Positions 54,846 through 63,448 are shown, numbered from the stretch's first letter. The stretch: DNA of 64,000 nucleotides from Parazoarcus communis (GCF_003111665.1 NZ_CP022188.1:3038001-3102000), one strand, 5' to 3'. The notes: generated by a model not told the origin, from the sequence alone. Numbers and translations: made by a program.

Positions 54846-57464
54846 GTGAGCCATCAAAGAATCATTCAAGCACTTGAAGCCCAATTCGCCACTCAACGCG
54901 TTCTGTTCTGGGACGACCCCGAGGGGGAGTTTTCGACCTGGGTGGATACGCTCGAACTGGACGATGTTCGAATCCTTCGGCTGGATCGCACGCCAGCGCT
55001 GCAGATCAAGCTGGATGTCGAGCGAGCGCCGCGCGACCGCTGGCTGCTTTACAGTCCGGTTGCCGAACCCGAGCCCGGCAAGGACTGGCTGCTAGACCTG
55101 CGCTTGCGGGGCAAGGCGTTTCGGGCGGATTCCACGTCGATGCTGCTCGACGATCTGGGGCTGACCACCCAGGCGCTGCGGCCTTACCTGAAAACGCGGG
55201 CAAAGTTCCTGCGGGCGAAGGAGCGGGTGGAGCGACTGCGTCGGATCGTTGTTGCCAGTGACGATGCGGATGCCCTGGATCGCAAGATGCTGGCGGTGCT
55301 GGTGCGGGCCGAACAGTCGGACTTTCAGACCATCTTGCTGAAGGTATTGACCGGGATGGTGCAGGACGACACTGTCGACTTTGAGACTGCTCCACGTGCC
55401 TGGCAGGAGGTCGTGGCAAATGAATTGGATGCGGCGTTCTGGGCACTTGCCCGGCGTGAGCTGGGTTACAGGCTTGAGGGTGGCGAGGGCGAGCCGTCCT
55501 TGCGCGATTTGCTCTATTGCATTCTGGTAACGGACTTTTGCCGAACCTTGTCCGGTGCGGTGCCGGCGCCGCTGAAGCACTTTGTGCTTCCGGATCGGGC
55601 GTTGGCAGCAAATGCCTCTGTTTTTGCCGGACGCTGGCGCTCGGATATTGGCGCCTACCAGACCTACAACCGCGTGTCCGATGCGGTGGCAAGTGAGATC
55701 GGGTTGGGCGATGTGCTCGATTCGCTGACGGCAGAGCAGCTGACCGAGTCGATGACGTTCTCGCTGGTTGAACGACGGATTCTGAAGGATCTGAAGGATC
55801 GAGTGCTCTCGGGTGCGGGCAGTACGGACGAGGCGATGCAGGCCTTGATCGCAAGGCGCCGCGACGGTCATTGGGCGAATCGACTGCTGGCCCAGACCTC
55901 ACCGGAGAGTAGTGCGCTGGTTGCGTGTTACGACGCGGTGGAGGCCGGCGCAGCCTTTCTTGATCTGAAGGCACAGTTCAAAGACGGGTTCAGCTTTGCC
56001 AGTGCCGAGGCAGGCTTGAGCGCGTACCAGCGGGAGCTGTTTCGCTTCGATCAGCTCTACCGTTACTTTCATTTTGCGGCTGATGCGGTGGAGCCGATGG
56101 GCTGGGCGGTGCTCCACGAGTTGCGCTCGCGAATCGAGGACATCTACACGGGATGGTTCTTGCCGCAACTGGGCGCGGCGTGGGACAAGGTGGTCGAGGG
56201 TGAGAGCGGCTTGCTGAGCAACTGGACAGTGGCCGGCATGCCCAACCAGCATCGCTTCTTTGACACTCAGGTTGCGCCCTTGATTGACGCGGGCACCAAG
56301 CGCGTTTTTGTGGTGATTTCGGATGCATTCCGGTTTGAGGCGGCTGAAGAGCTGGTGCTCGATCTGAATAGTCGCAGCCGTTTCAAAGCCTCGCTTTCAG
56401 CGCAACTGGGCGTGCTGCCGAGCTACACCGCGCTGGGCATGGCGGCTTTGCTGCCGCATCAGTCACTGGCATACAAGACGAACAGCAATCTGGACGTGCT
56501 TGCCGACGGGCTGCCGGTGTCGACCCTGGAGCAGCGCAGCGCACTGTTGGGGCGCTACGACGGGTTGGCAATCAAGTCCGACGAGTTGCTGGCTCTTGGC
56601 AAGGACAAGGGCAGGGCGCTGGTGCGCGACCGGCGGGTACTCTATGTTTATCACGACCATATCGACGCGCTGGGCGACAAGCAGACCACTGAAGGGCTGA
56701 CCTTCAAGGCGGTGGACGAGGCGCTGGCGCAGATCTCGCAGATCGTGGGCTTCATCATCAATAGCCTGAACGGTTCGACCGTGCTGGTGACGGCTGATCA
56801 TGGTTTCATCTATCAGGAAGCGCCCTTGGTGTCCGCCGACAAGTCGGCGCTGGACATCCAGCCTGAAGGCACGCTGAAGGCGAAAAAGCGCTATCTGCTG
56901 GGCCAGGGAATCGGCAAGCTGTCGAAAGCGTGGTGCGGTAATACGGCAGTGACCGCTGGAACCCTGCCCGAAGCGAGCCTGGATTTCTGGGTGCCGAAGG
57001 GGGCGAGCCGCTTCCACTTTGCGGGTGGCGCGCGCTTCGTTCATGGCAGTGCGATGCCGCAGGAGATTGTGGTGCCGGTGATCACCGTGCGCGAGAGCGA
57101 GTCCGATAAGGAGAAAACGCGCGCGGTGGAGTTCAGCTTGCTGGGGGCGTCGAACAAGGTGGTGACGAACACTCAACGTTTCGAGTTCATCCAGACCGAG
57201 GCGGTGTCGGAACGGGTGCTGCCGCGGACGGTGATCGTTGCTCTGCGTGATGGTGAGCGACCGATCAGCAACGAACAGACGCTGACTTTTGACAGCACTT
57301 CACAGCTGCTGGACGAGCGCAAGAAGTCCGTCTTTCTGACCGTGCTTGCCGGCAACTATGACAAGACGCGGGATTACTGGCTGACGGCACGAGACTCAAG
57401 CACAAAGGTAGAGGCTCTTCGCGTATCAGTCAGGGTTGATCTGGCGTTCTCCAACGACTTTTGA
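54846..57464 (+). CDS. pglZ: BREX phosphatase-like protein PglZ
   Basis: I start at GTG 54846 (872 residues), where PglZ homology begins ('SHQRIIQALEAQF', then 'RVLFWDDPEGEF'); the upstream frame overlaps the helicase gene and has no similarity. The central PglZ domain belongs to the alkaline phosphatase superfamily. Visible metal-site candidates are 'VFVVISDAFRFEAAEEL' near residue 490 and 'VLVTADHGFIYQ' near 650. PglZ is a core BREX protein required for methylation and exclusion and works with PglX. It follows the giant helicase gene by 22 bases without a strong ribosome-binding site, suggesting read-through expression. Confidence 0.92.
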   Translation: MSHQRIIQALEAQFATQRVLFWDDPEGEFSTWVDTLELDDVRILRLDRTPALQIKLDVERAPRDRWLLYSPVAEPEPGKDWLLDLRLRGKAFRADSTSMLLDDLGLTTQALRPYLKTRAKFLRAKERVERLRRIVVASDDADALDRKMLAVLVRAEQSDFQTILLKVLTGMVQDDTVDFETAPRAWQEVVANELDAAFWALARRELGYRLEGGEGEPSLRDLLYCILVTDFCRTLSGAVPAPLKHFVLPDRALAANASVFAGRWRSDIGAYQTYNRVSDAVASEIGLGDVLDSLTAEQLTESMTFSLVERRILKDLKDRVLSGAGSTDEAMQALIARRRDGHWANRLLAQTSPESSALVACYDAVEAGAAFLDLKAQFKDGFSFASAEAGLSAYQRELFRFDQLYRYFHFAADAVEPMGWAVLHELRSRIEDIYTGWFLPQLGAAWDKVVEGESGLLSNWTVAGMPNQHRFFDTQVAPLIDAGTKRVFVVISDAFRFEAAEELVLDLNSRSRFKASLSAQLGVLPSYTALGMAALLPHQSLAYKTNSNLDVLADGLPVSTLEQRSALLGRYDGLAIKSDELLALGKDKGRALVRDRRVLYVYHDHIDALGDKQTTEGLTFKAVDEALAQISQIVGFIINSLNGSTVLVTADHGFIYQEAPLVSADKSALDIQPEGTLKAKKRYLLGQGIGKLSKAWCGNTAVTAGTLPEASLDFWVPKGASRFHFAGGARFVHGSAMPQEIVVPVITVRESESDKEKTRAVEFSLLGASNKVVTNTQRFEFIQTEAVSERVLPRTVIVALRDGERPISNEQTLTFDSTSQLLDERKKSVFLTVLAGNYDKTRDYWLTARDSSTKVEALRVSVRVDLAFSNDF

Positions 57465-57497
57465 TGCACAAAAAATCGCATCAATCGGTGCTATATT
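57461..57497 (+). promoter_or_regulatory. promoter and operator candidate for vapBC
   Basis: TTGATGC (57461-57467) and GCATCAA (57478-57484) form a perfect 7-bp inverted repeat with a 10-base spacer that overlaps the pglZ stop codon. A -10-like TATATT lies at 57492-57497, about 30 bases before the vapB start. Type II antitoxins repress their own promoter through such dyads, so this may give vapBC and brxL expression independent of the main BREX promoter. Confidence 0.45.
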
Positions 57498-57527
57498 CTG
57501 TGTATCCAACAGATGTGAGGTGAGGCC

Positions 57528-57728
57528 ATGCGTACAACCATTGCGCTTGATGACGCACTTGTCGAGCGCGCTCAGTTTTTCACTGGTCTGACCGAAAAGT
57601 CTGCGTTGGTGCGTGAAGCGCTGAAGGCGCTGATAGAGCGTGAGAGCGCACGGCGACTGGCGCTGTTGGGGGGCTCGGAACCTCAGCTGGAAGATGTATC
57701 GCGTCGTCAGGCGGAGCCAGCGGCGTGA
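57528..57728 (+). CDS. vapB: VapB-type antitoxin
   Basis: The 66-residue protein starts behind GGTGAGG. It has a ribbon-helix-helix-like N-terminus ('MRTTIALDDALVERAQFFTG', then 'KSALVREALKALIERES') and a polar C-terminal tail that would wrap the toxin. Its start lies directly after a perfect dyad suited to autorepression. The vapC start overlaps its stop (GTGA), the classic antitoxin-toxin arrangement. Confidence 0.9.
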   Translation: MRTTIALDDALVERAQFFTGLTEKSALVREALKALIERESARRLALLGGSEPQLEDVSRRQAEPAA

Positions 57729-58096
57729 TTCTGGTCGACACGTCGGTGTGGATTGATCATCTGCGCAAGGGCGAGCCAGTACTGGTCGAGAACCTCAACG
57801 CGGGGACGGTGCTGGTGCACCCCTTCGTGATTGGTGAGGTGGGTCTGGGCAGCTTGCGACAGCGCGAGCTTGTGCTGGGCGCGTTGCGGGATCTACCACA
57901 GGCCGAAGTGGCGACGGACGAGGAGGTGAGTGCCTTTGTCGAGCGTGAGCATCTTTTTGGTCTTGGGATAGGCTGGGTGGATGCGCATTTGCTGGCTGCC
58001 GTGCGCCTGATGCCGGGTGTGCGTTTGTGGTCGCGGGACAAGCGGCTGGCTGCGGTGGCTGCGAGGCTTGGGGTGGCGACTGAATGGACAAATTGA
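57725..58096 (+). CDS. vapC: VapC-type PIN-domain toxin ribonuclease
   Basis: The 123-residue protein (GTG start at 57725) is a complete PIN domain. The first acidic residue is in 'ILVDTSVWIDHL' near residue 5, a Glu is in 'VIGEVGLGSL' near 40, and Asp residues occur in 'IGWVDAHLLAAVR' near 90 and 'LWSRDKRLAAVA' near 108. All four metal-binding acids expected of VapC RNases are present, so it should be an active RNase held by VapB. Known VapC toxins cut tRNA or rRNA. Its end overlaps the brxL start by 13 bases, which ties the module to BREX. Confidence 0.9.
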   Translation: MILVDTSVWIDHLRKGEPVLVENLNAGTVLVHPFVIGEVGLGSLRQRELVLGALRDLPQAEVATDEEVSAFVEREHLFGLGIGWVDAHLLAAVRLMPGVRLWSRDKRLAAVAARLGVATEWTN

Positions 58097-60129
58097 TGAC
58101 CACTGAAGTAACCGACAATCGCAGTCTCGATACGCTGCTCAACACCCACTTCACCGGTAAGGTGGTCCGCAAGGATCTGACCAAGTTGATCAAGGAAGGG
58201 GCGAACGTTCCGGTGTACGTGCTCGAGTACCTGCTGGGCATGTATTGCGCATCGGACGACGAGGCCACGATCCAGAACGGTCTGGCGATGGTCAAGCGTG
58301 TGCTGGCCGAAAACTACGTGCGGCCGGACGAGGCGGAGAAGATCAAGTCGAGGATTCGCGAGTCGGGCACCTTCAAGGTGATCGACAAGGTGACGGTCAA
58401 GCTCAACGAGAAGCGCGATGTCTACGAGGCGCTGCTTTCAAACCTCGGGGTGAAGAATGCCGAGGTGTCGGACGCGTTTGTACGCCAGTTCGAGAAGCTG
58501 CTGGCTGGGGGCATCTGGTGCATCGTGACGCTCAACTACCACTTCGAGGAGAACCAGCGCGGATCTCCTTTTACGGTGACGGACCTGAAGCCGATCCAGA
58601 TGCCCAATATGGATCTTGCCGGCTTGTTCGAGGGACGGAAGGCATTTACCGAGGATGAGTGGATCGATGCCTTGATCCGTTCGACCGGCATGGAGCCGAC
58701 CTGCTTCAAGGCGAGAGTGAAGTGGCACCTGCTGGCACGGATGATTCCGCTGGTAGAGAACAACTACAATTTCTGCGAGCTCGGACCCCGTGGTACCGGC
58801 AAGAGCCACATCTACAAGGAGATCAGCCCGAACAGCATTCTGGTGTCGGGCGGTCAGACCACGGTTGCGAACCTGTTCTACAACATGAGTGCGCGCAAGG
58901 TCGGGCTTGTCGGTTTGTGGGATACGGTGGCCTTTGATGAGGTGGCGGGGATCAACTTCAAGGACCATGACGGTGTTCAGATCATGAAGGACTACATGGC
59001 TTCGGGCTCTTTCAGCCGGGGCAGGGAGTCGATCAACGCCAGTGCATCGATGGTCTTTGTGGGCAACATCAATCAGAGCGTCGAGTCTCTGGTGAAAACC
59101 TCGCATCTGCTCGCGCCCTTCCCTGAAGCGATGATCGATTCGGCCTTTTTCGACCGCTTTCATGCCTATGTACCGGGTTGGGAGATTCCGAAGATGCGCC
59201 CGGAGTTTTTCACCAATCAGTACGGCTTGATCGTCGATTATCTGGCCGAGTACCTGCGCGAGATGCGCAAGCGCAGCTTCGCCGATGCCATCGACAAGTG
59301 GTTCAAGCTGGGCAACAACCTCAACCAGCGCGACACGATTGCGGTGCGACGGACGGTGTCGGGTTTGCTGAAGCTGACCTGCCCACATGGTGAGTACGAC
59401 AAGGAGTCGGTGAGGCGCTGCCTCGAATACGCACTGGAAACACGAAGGCGGGTGAAGGAGCAGCTGAAAAAGATCGGCGGCATGGAGTTCTATGACGTCC
59501 ATTTCAGCTACATCGATCTTGAGGATGGGCAGGAGCGATTCATCACCGTACCAGAGCAATCGGGCGGCGCGCTGATTGCCGAAGGGCGCCTGCAGCCGGG
59601 CACGCTGCACACGATCAGCATGGGCGACTCTGAAATGCCCGGCACCTACCGGATCGAGATCCAGACCATCGCCGGTAGCGGTAAAGCGTCGCTGTCGGGC
59701 GCTGTGCCAAGGGATGCGGTCAGGGTTGCGTTTGACTACTTCAAGGCCAACGCCAGCCGGATCAGCGCTTCGATAAAACCGGGCGAGCACGACTTCCATC
59801 TGCATCTTGTGGAGCTGCAGAACACAGGCAGCCCCGTCGCGCTCACCTTGGCGAGTTTCATCGCCCTGTGTTCCGCAGCATTGGCAAAGCCCATTCAGAC
59901 CCAGATGGTTGTTCTGGGTGACATGAGCCTTGGGGGAACGGTGGTGCAGGTCCGAAATCTTGCCGAAACCATGCAGGTCGCGTTCGACGCCGGGGCCAAA
60001 CGAATCCTGCTGCCGATGTCGAGCGTCATCGACATCGCGACGGTGCCAGGGGAGCTGTTCGCGAAGTTTCAGACGAGCTTTTACTCAGACCCCGTGGATG
60101 CCGTGTTCAAGGCGCTTGGGGTGGAGTGA
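58084..60129 (+). CDS. brxL: BREX Lon-like AAA+ protein BrxL
   Basis: The 681-residue protein starts at ATG 58084 behind GGGGTGG; ATG 58096 (residue 5), overlapping the vapC stop, is an alternative. The N-terminal region has the family's 'VRKDLTKLIKEGANVPVYVL'. An AAA+ core has Walker A 'GPRGTGKSH' near residue 240 and Walker B 'LWDTVAFDEVAG' near 285. The C-terminal domain is Lon-protease-like ('GDMSLGGTVVQVRNLAETM', 'AGAKRILLPMS'). The Ser-containing catalytic box of Lon proteases is not clearly recognisable, so protease activity is uncertain; BrxL is also described as a DNA-binding ring ATPase. It is normally the last gene of type I BREX, as here. Confidence 0.93.
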   Translation: MDKLMTTEVTDNRSLDTLLNTHFTGKVVRKDLTKLIKEGANVPVYVLEYLLGMYCASDDEATIQNGLAMVKRVLAENYVRPDEAEKIKSRIRESGTFKVIDKVTVKLNEKRDVYEALLSNLGVKNAEVSDAFVRQFEKLLAGGIWCIVTLNYHFEENQRGSPFTVTDLKPIQMPNMDLAGLFEGRKAFTEDEWIDALIRSTGMEPTCFKARVKWHLLARMIPLVENNYNFCELGPRGTGKSHIYKEISPNSILVSGGQTTVANLFYNMSARKVGLVGLWDTVAFDEVAGINFKDHDGVQIMKDYMASGSFSRGRESINASASMVFVGNINQSVESLVKTSHLLAPFPEAMIDSAFFDRFHAYVPGWEIPKMRPEFFTNQYGLIVDYLAEYLREMRKRSFADAIDKWFKLGNNLNQRDTIAVRRTVSGLLKLTCPHGEYDKESVRRCLEYALETRRRVKEQLKKIGGMEFYDVHFSYIDLEDGQERFITVPEQSGGALIAEGRLQPGTLHTISMGDSEMPGTYRIEIQTIAGSGKASLSGAVPRDAVRVAFDYFKANASRISASIKPGEHDFHLHLVELQNTGSPVALTLASFIALCSAALAKPIQTQMVVLGDMSLGGTVVQVRNLAETMQVAFDAGAKRILLPMSSVIDIATVPGELFAKFQTSFYSDPVDAVFKALGVE

Positions 60130-60223
60130 ACCCGGGTCGCCGAGGTGGTGTGAGTCGGGCAGGGGGGGCGGCGTCTTTGGAGGCAGGCGTGAATACGGCA
60201 TGAGGTCAAAAATCCCCTTGTCG

Positions 60224-60981
60224 TCAGCTATCGACGGTGACTAGCGCAACCATCGGCATCCACACACACGCTTCGCCCGCTCCCGCAATGGGGCGGAAGT
60301 CACGTGAGTAAACCGCAGACGAGAACACTCGTCTCAACTCTTCAGTTGTGAAGCTCCGTCGCACAAGGGTTGGAACCTTGGCTCGCGGAATTTTGAGACC
60401 CCGAGCGACATTCTGGGGAAGCATGCCCGCATCGTAGGCAACTTGCAGCAAGGTCGAAATGAAACCGACTCGCTTAGCAACGGTGGCTCGAGCAAGTCGG
60501 CGGTTTAGCAGATTGTCGCGGTAGCTGCTGATATCAAGCCGAGTCAGCGCGGCGATGGGCGTCTTGGTGACGGTACGGAAATCGCGAATAGCATTTCGCA
60601 TCTCTCGCACAGTGCCCTCTTCGCGCTCGCGGTCGATTCGGAACCAAGCGTCGAAAAAGTCTGAATCAGTCTTGAGACTTTTGGATGTCGGCGCAGTTTG
60701 CGTCGAAGTGGCTTCGACCAATGAGGTCTCTGTGCAGTCGCGCGCTGGCGCCTTCGCGTCAAGATCTACGGTAATCGGTTTGAAGTCCGCGCTAACGCTG
60801 GCACGCGCAGCTTGAAAGTGCCAAACCACTCGCTCGCTAAACGCAGAGCAATCGCCTTGGCTACTGCCGGGTCTGTCGTTTGAAGATTTTCGCGCACGAC
60901 CGAGCCGTACTGCGGTTGGAGCGCGAGAGGAACGCGAAGCTGGAAATAGTAAGACTGATGGTGAAACGTGAGGTAGTTCAT
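60224..60981 (-). pseudogene. tyrosine-type island integrase, frameshifted and C-terminally truncated
   Basis: The N-terminus starts at ATG 60981 behind AGGAG ('NYLTFHHQSYYFQLRVPLAL') and reads in one frame to a stop at 60766. The rest ('SDFFDAWFRIDREREEGT', the SAM-like core-binding domain, then 'LKIPRAKVPTLVRRSFTTEELRRVF') continues in another frame. The switch lies near 60800-60815. The second frame stops after 'CVWMPMVALVTVDS', just where the catalytic domain should present its first Arg, so the R-H-R-Y catalytic residues are gone. The 5' end faces the tRNA-Ser 3' end, as usual for an integrase that uses this tRNA. It is non-functional as it stands. Confidence 0.85.
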
Positions 60982-61033
60982 GCAGCATCTCCTGAAAGTA
61001 AGATGCTGCTGGCGTCATAGATGTACGCCCGCT

Positions 61034-61042
61034 TGTAACACC
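61034..61042 (+). repeat. TGTAACACC, possible integrase arm-type site (right end)
   Basis: The same 9-mer occurs twice at the left end of the island (13778-13786 and 13791-13799). An inverse copy with one mismatch abuts the right core repeat (61100-61107). Placement at both ends just inside the core repeats fits arm-type binding sites of a tyrosine recombinase. Confidence 0.4.
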
Positions 61043-61048
61043 ATCGAA

Positions 61049-61069
61049 GAAACCGGTGTGGCCGGTTTC
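61049..61069 (-). terminator. hairpin downstream of tRNA-Ser
   Basis: GAAACCGG (61049-61056) and CCGGTTTC (61062-61069) are perfect 8-bp arms around a 5-base loop, about 40 bases after the tRNA 3' end in its direction of transcription. A 12-bp palindrome CCCCATATGGGG lies between at 61083-61094. The hairpin is probably the tRNA terminator, although the T-run is short. Confidence 0.45.
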
Positions 61070-61105
61070 CCCAGACTCCAAGCCCCATATGGGGTTAGTG
61101 GTGTT

Positions 61106-61125
61106 ACTGGCGGAGAGGGCGGGAT
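61106..61125 (+). repeat. island end repeat (right), within tRNA-Ser 3' end
   Basis: This is identical to 13698-13717 in direct orientation. It covers the CCA, discriminator, 3' acceptor strand and the first bases of the T arm of tRNA-Ser, so the tRNA stayed intact after integration. Confidence 0.85.
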
Positions 61126-61198
61126 TCGAACCCGCGTTGGGATATTATCCCAAACACGCTTTCCAGGCGTGCGACTTAAACCACTCATCCACCTCTCC
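61108..61198 (-). tRNA. tRNA-Ser (anticodon GGA)
   Basis: The minus strand folds as a class II tRNA: acceptor stem GGAGAGG paired with CCTCTCC, anticodon stem CACGC/GCGTG with loop CTGGAAA (anticodon GGA, reading UCC), a long variable arm with a TTGGGAT/ATCCCAA stem, T arm GGGTTCGAATCCC, discriminator G and an encoded CCA. The length is 91 bases with CCA. Its 3' end is the integration target of the neighbouring island. Confidence 0.97.
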
Positions 61199-61422
61199 GT
61201 GGAAGCCGCGCATTCTAGCGGGTTCGGTTGCTCAGGGGAAGGGTTCCTGGGATCTTTTTCTGCAGTAGGCGTCGGGGTCGCTACGGGTCCGTCCACTCCC
61301 TTTGTTGAGAATGAGAACTGCACTCAGTGAAATGGCAGCTAGAATGCAGGGTAACTCAATCCCCATTTCTCGGTATTTTGCTCTGCTTTGCCCGGGCATG
61401 CCTGTAAAACAAGGTCTTCGTG

Positions 61423-62676
61423 ATGATTAAGCTGAATCTCCACGATGCGATTCTGGCCCTGACAAACTCACTTGATTACGTGGGTGTAGACGCGATGCAG
61501 CACGGCAAGCGTGTTGGCCATATGGCTTCTCTCGTCGCTCACACGCTGGGATGGTCAGAGGCGCGCTGCAGGCACGTGTTGCATGCCGGCATGCTTCATG
61601 ACTACGGCGTGTCGCGCGTCAGGGAAGACCGCCGTCTCAATGATTCTCTGGAGTGGGACGGCGCCGAGGCGCATTGCGTGCGGGGCGCGGCTTACCTTGA
61701 GGCGTGTCCTGCGCTGTCCGGATTTTCGGACATCGTTCGATACCACCACAGCAACTGGAGCGAGCTGGCCGATGTGGAGGGGCTGGCGCCCGACACTGCG
61801 CTGGAGGCCAACCTGATCTGTCTGGTCGATCGCGCGGATGTGCTGCTTGCGCCTTATCTGAGCGGCGGCCACCTGCACAACAACATCATCTGGGAGAGCC
61901 ACCAGATCGTGGAGCGTCTCAAGCCGCTGTCGGGGCATCAGTTTGCGCCTGTGCTGGTGGAGGCGTTTGCGCGCACGGCGGCGTCTGAGGCGTTCTGGTT
62001 GTCGATGGAGCCCGGATATCTCGACGAAGAGCTGTCGTCGCGGTGCAAACAGGCGCAGCCGGCCGTGGTCGCAGTGCAGGATCTGCGTGAGTTGGCGGGG
62101 CTGATGGCGCGGGTGATCGACGCCAAGAGCCATTACACCGATGATCATTCGCGCCGGGTTGCAGCGATCAGCCGCCACCTCGCAGCGGCCATGGGGCGTC
62201 GCGGTGACGATCTCGTGATGATCGAGATTGCTGGTTTGCTGCATGACGTCGGAAAGCTGCGCGTGCCTGAGGACATCATCGAGAAGCCCGGTGCGCTGAC
62301 CCGTGACGAGCACGCCTACATTGCCCGTCACAGCTACGACACTTACCGCATCCTGATGCAGATTTTTCCGCAGACGCCTATTCCGCGGTGGGCCGGTGCA
62401 CACCACGAAAATCTGCTTGGAGAGGGCTACCCGTTCAAGCGTGACGCCAGTCAGATTGAGCTCGAGTCCAGAATTCTGTCTGTCGCCGACATCTTTCAGG
62501 CATTGCTGCAGGATCGGCCGTATCGTCCGCGACTTACGCTGGACGAGGTGATTCTGTGCATGACCTCGATGGTGGTCGAGGGGCGGCTGGACGGCGAGGT
62601 ACTGGCGGTGCTTATTCGCGAGCGGGAGGCCTGCCTGAGGCTGGCCTCGTCCGAGGCTCCGCTGCCTTCTTTCTGA
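61423..62676 (+). CDS. HD-GYP domain protein (probable cyclic-di-GMP phosphodiesterase)
   Basis: I choose ATG 61423 (417 residues), with AAGG 8 bases upstream; GTG 61420 is an alternative. The C-terminal half is an HD-GYP domain: 'LLHDVGKLRVPEDI' gives the HD pair near residues 274-275, and 'HHENLLGEGYP' near 327-337 gives the HHE and GYP signature. The N-terminal half is a second, diverged HD-like region ('HAGMLHDYG', 'VRYHHSN') without GYP. Such proteins hydrolyse cyclic-di-GMP; no sensor or receiver domain is attached. It is convergent with the signalling cluster that ends 7 bases away, which may be functionally linked. Confidence 0.9.
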   Translation: MIKLNLHDAILALTNSLDYVGVDAMQHGKRVGHMASLVAHTLGWSEARCRHVLHAGMLHDYGVSRVREDRRLNDSLEWDGAEAHCVRGAAYLEACPALSGFSDIVRYHHSNWSELADVEGLAPDTALEANLICLVDRADVLLAPYLSGGHLHNNIIWESHQIVERLKPLSGHQFAPVLVEAFARTAASEAFWLSMEPGYLDEELSSRCKQAQPAVVAVQDLRELAGLMARVIDAKSHYTDDHSRRVAAISRHLAAAMGRRGDDLVMIEIAGLLHDVGKLRVPEDIIEKPGALTRDEHAYIARHSYDTYRILMQIFPQTPIPRWAGAHHENLLGEGYPFKRDASQIELESRILSVADIFQALLQDRPYRPRLTLDEVILCMTSMVVEGRLDGEVLAVLIREREACLRLASSEAPLPSF

Positions 62677-62683
62677 TCCGGGG

Positions 62684-63049
62684 CTAGTGCTTGCTTGCTT
62701 GCAGGTAGATGCTCGCTTCGTTTGCGACAGCGACGAGTTCGTCGTGCAGATCGTTGGGCAGGCTGGGGGGTACCGAGGTGGCCTGCTTGCAGGTGAGTTC
62801 GAGCGCGCTGGCAAGTTGCGCGCCGGTGTCTGCGTGAAGCTGCGCCAGCGTACCGCGGAGCGAGTGCGCGATCCGCTGCAGGCGATGCGTGTCAGCCGGG
62901 TCTGCCGCCGAGCGCAGTTCCTTGGCAACGTCGTTCTGCCAGGAGATGAAGTAGGTCAGGACGTTTTGCACCACTTCCGGGCTGTCCATCAAGTCCTCGA
63001 GCATGGCCTTGGGGCTGAAGTGTTTGAACTTGCTGGAACGATGGGGCAT
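62684..63049 (-). CDS. Hpt (histidine phosphotransfer) domain protein
   Basis: The 121-residue helical protein contains the Hpt phosphorylation motif 'RIAHSLRGTLAQL' with His62 as the expected phosphate acceptor. The length fits a stand-alone Hpt four-helix bundle. It follows the receiver gene by 15 bases on the same strand. Together with the upstream kinase it forms a kinase-receiver-Hpt phosphorelay, probably one operon. Confidence 0.85.
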   Translation of the reverse strand: MPHRSSKFKHFSPKAMLEDLMDSPEVVQNVLTYFISWQNDVAKELRSAADPADTHRLQRIAHSLRGTLAQLHADTGAQLASALELTCKQATSVPPSLPNDLHDELVAVANEASIYLQASKH

Positions 63050-63064
63050 CGTGGGTTCGCTCGC

Positions 63065-63448
63065 TCAGGCTCGAAGGGCACGCGGGGTGTCGGCGCTGCC
63101 GACGGCCTGCGTCATCGTGGTGAGGTTGACGGGTTTGATCAGGATGTCGTCGAAGCCCGCATTCAGGAAACGATCGCGTTCGTGCGGCATGGCGTGCGCG
63201 GTGTAGGCGACGATATGCAGGTCCGACCAGTCTGGATTGCCCCGGATGCGCTCGCAGGCGCTGAGGCCGCTGACGCCAGGCATGGAAATGTCGAGCAGCA
63301 TGGTGACCGGGCGAACCGTGGTGAGGCGCGCCAGCATCGGCTCTGCGCCGTCGAACTCCTCGGTCGACCACCCAAGGCGCTTGAGTAGCGCGCTCGCCAG
63401 TTTTCTGTTGATGGTGTTGTCGTCGACGATGAAGGCGAGGGCGCTCAT
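63065..63448 (-). CDS. single-domain response regulator (receiver)
   Basis: The 127-residue protein is a complete CheY-like receiver: acidic pocket 'VDDN' near residues 8-11, phospho-acceptor Asp53 in 'LLDISMPG', Thr in 'VAYTAHA', and the conserved Lys in 'ILIKPVN'. There is no output domain. Its start overlaps the kinase gene's stop by ATGA, and the Hpt gene follows, so it probably relays phosphate between them. Confidence 0.9.
   Translation of the reverse strand: MSALAFIVDDNTINRKLASALLKRLGWSTEEFDGAEPMLARLTTVRPVTMLLDISMPGVSGLSACERIRGNPDWSDLHIVAYTAHAMPHERDRFLNAGFDDILIKPVNLTTMTQAVGSADTPRALRA

Noticed and set aside
13718..61105. CRISPR array or additional RNA genes in the defence island
   Set aside because: I looked for regularly spaced repeats of 25-40 bases and tRNA/rRNA-like folds and saw none except tRNA-Ser at the right edge.
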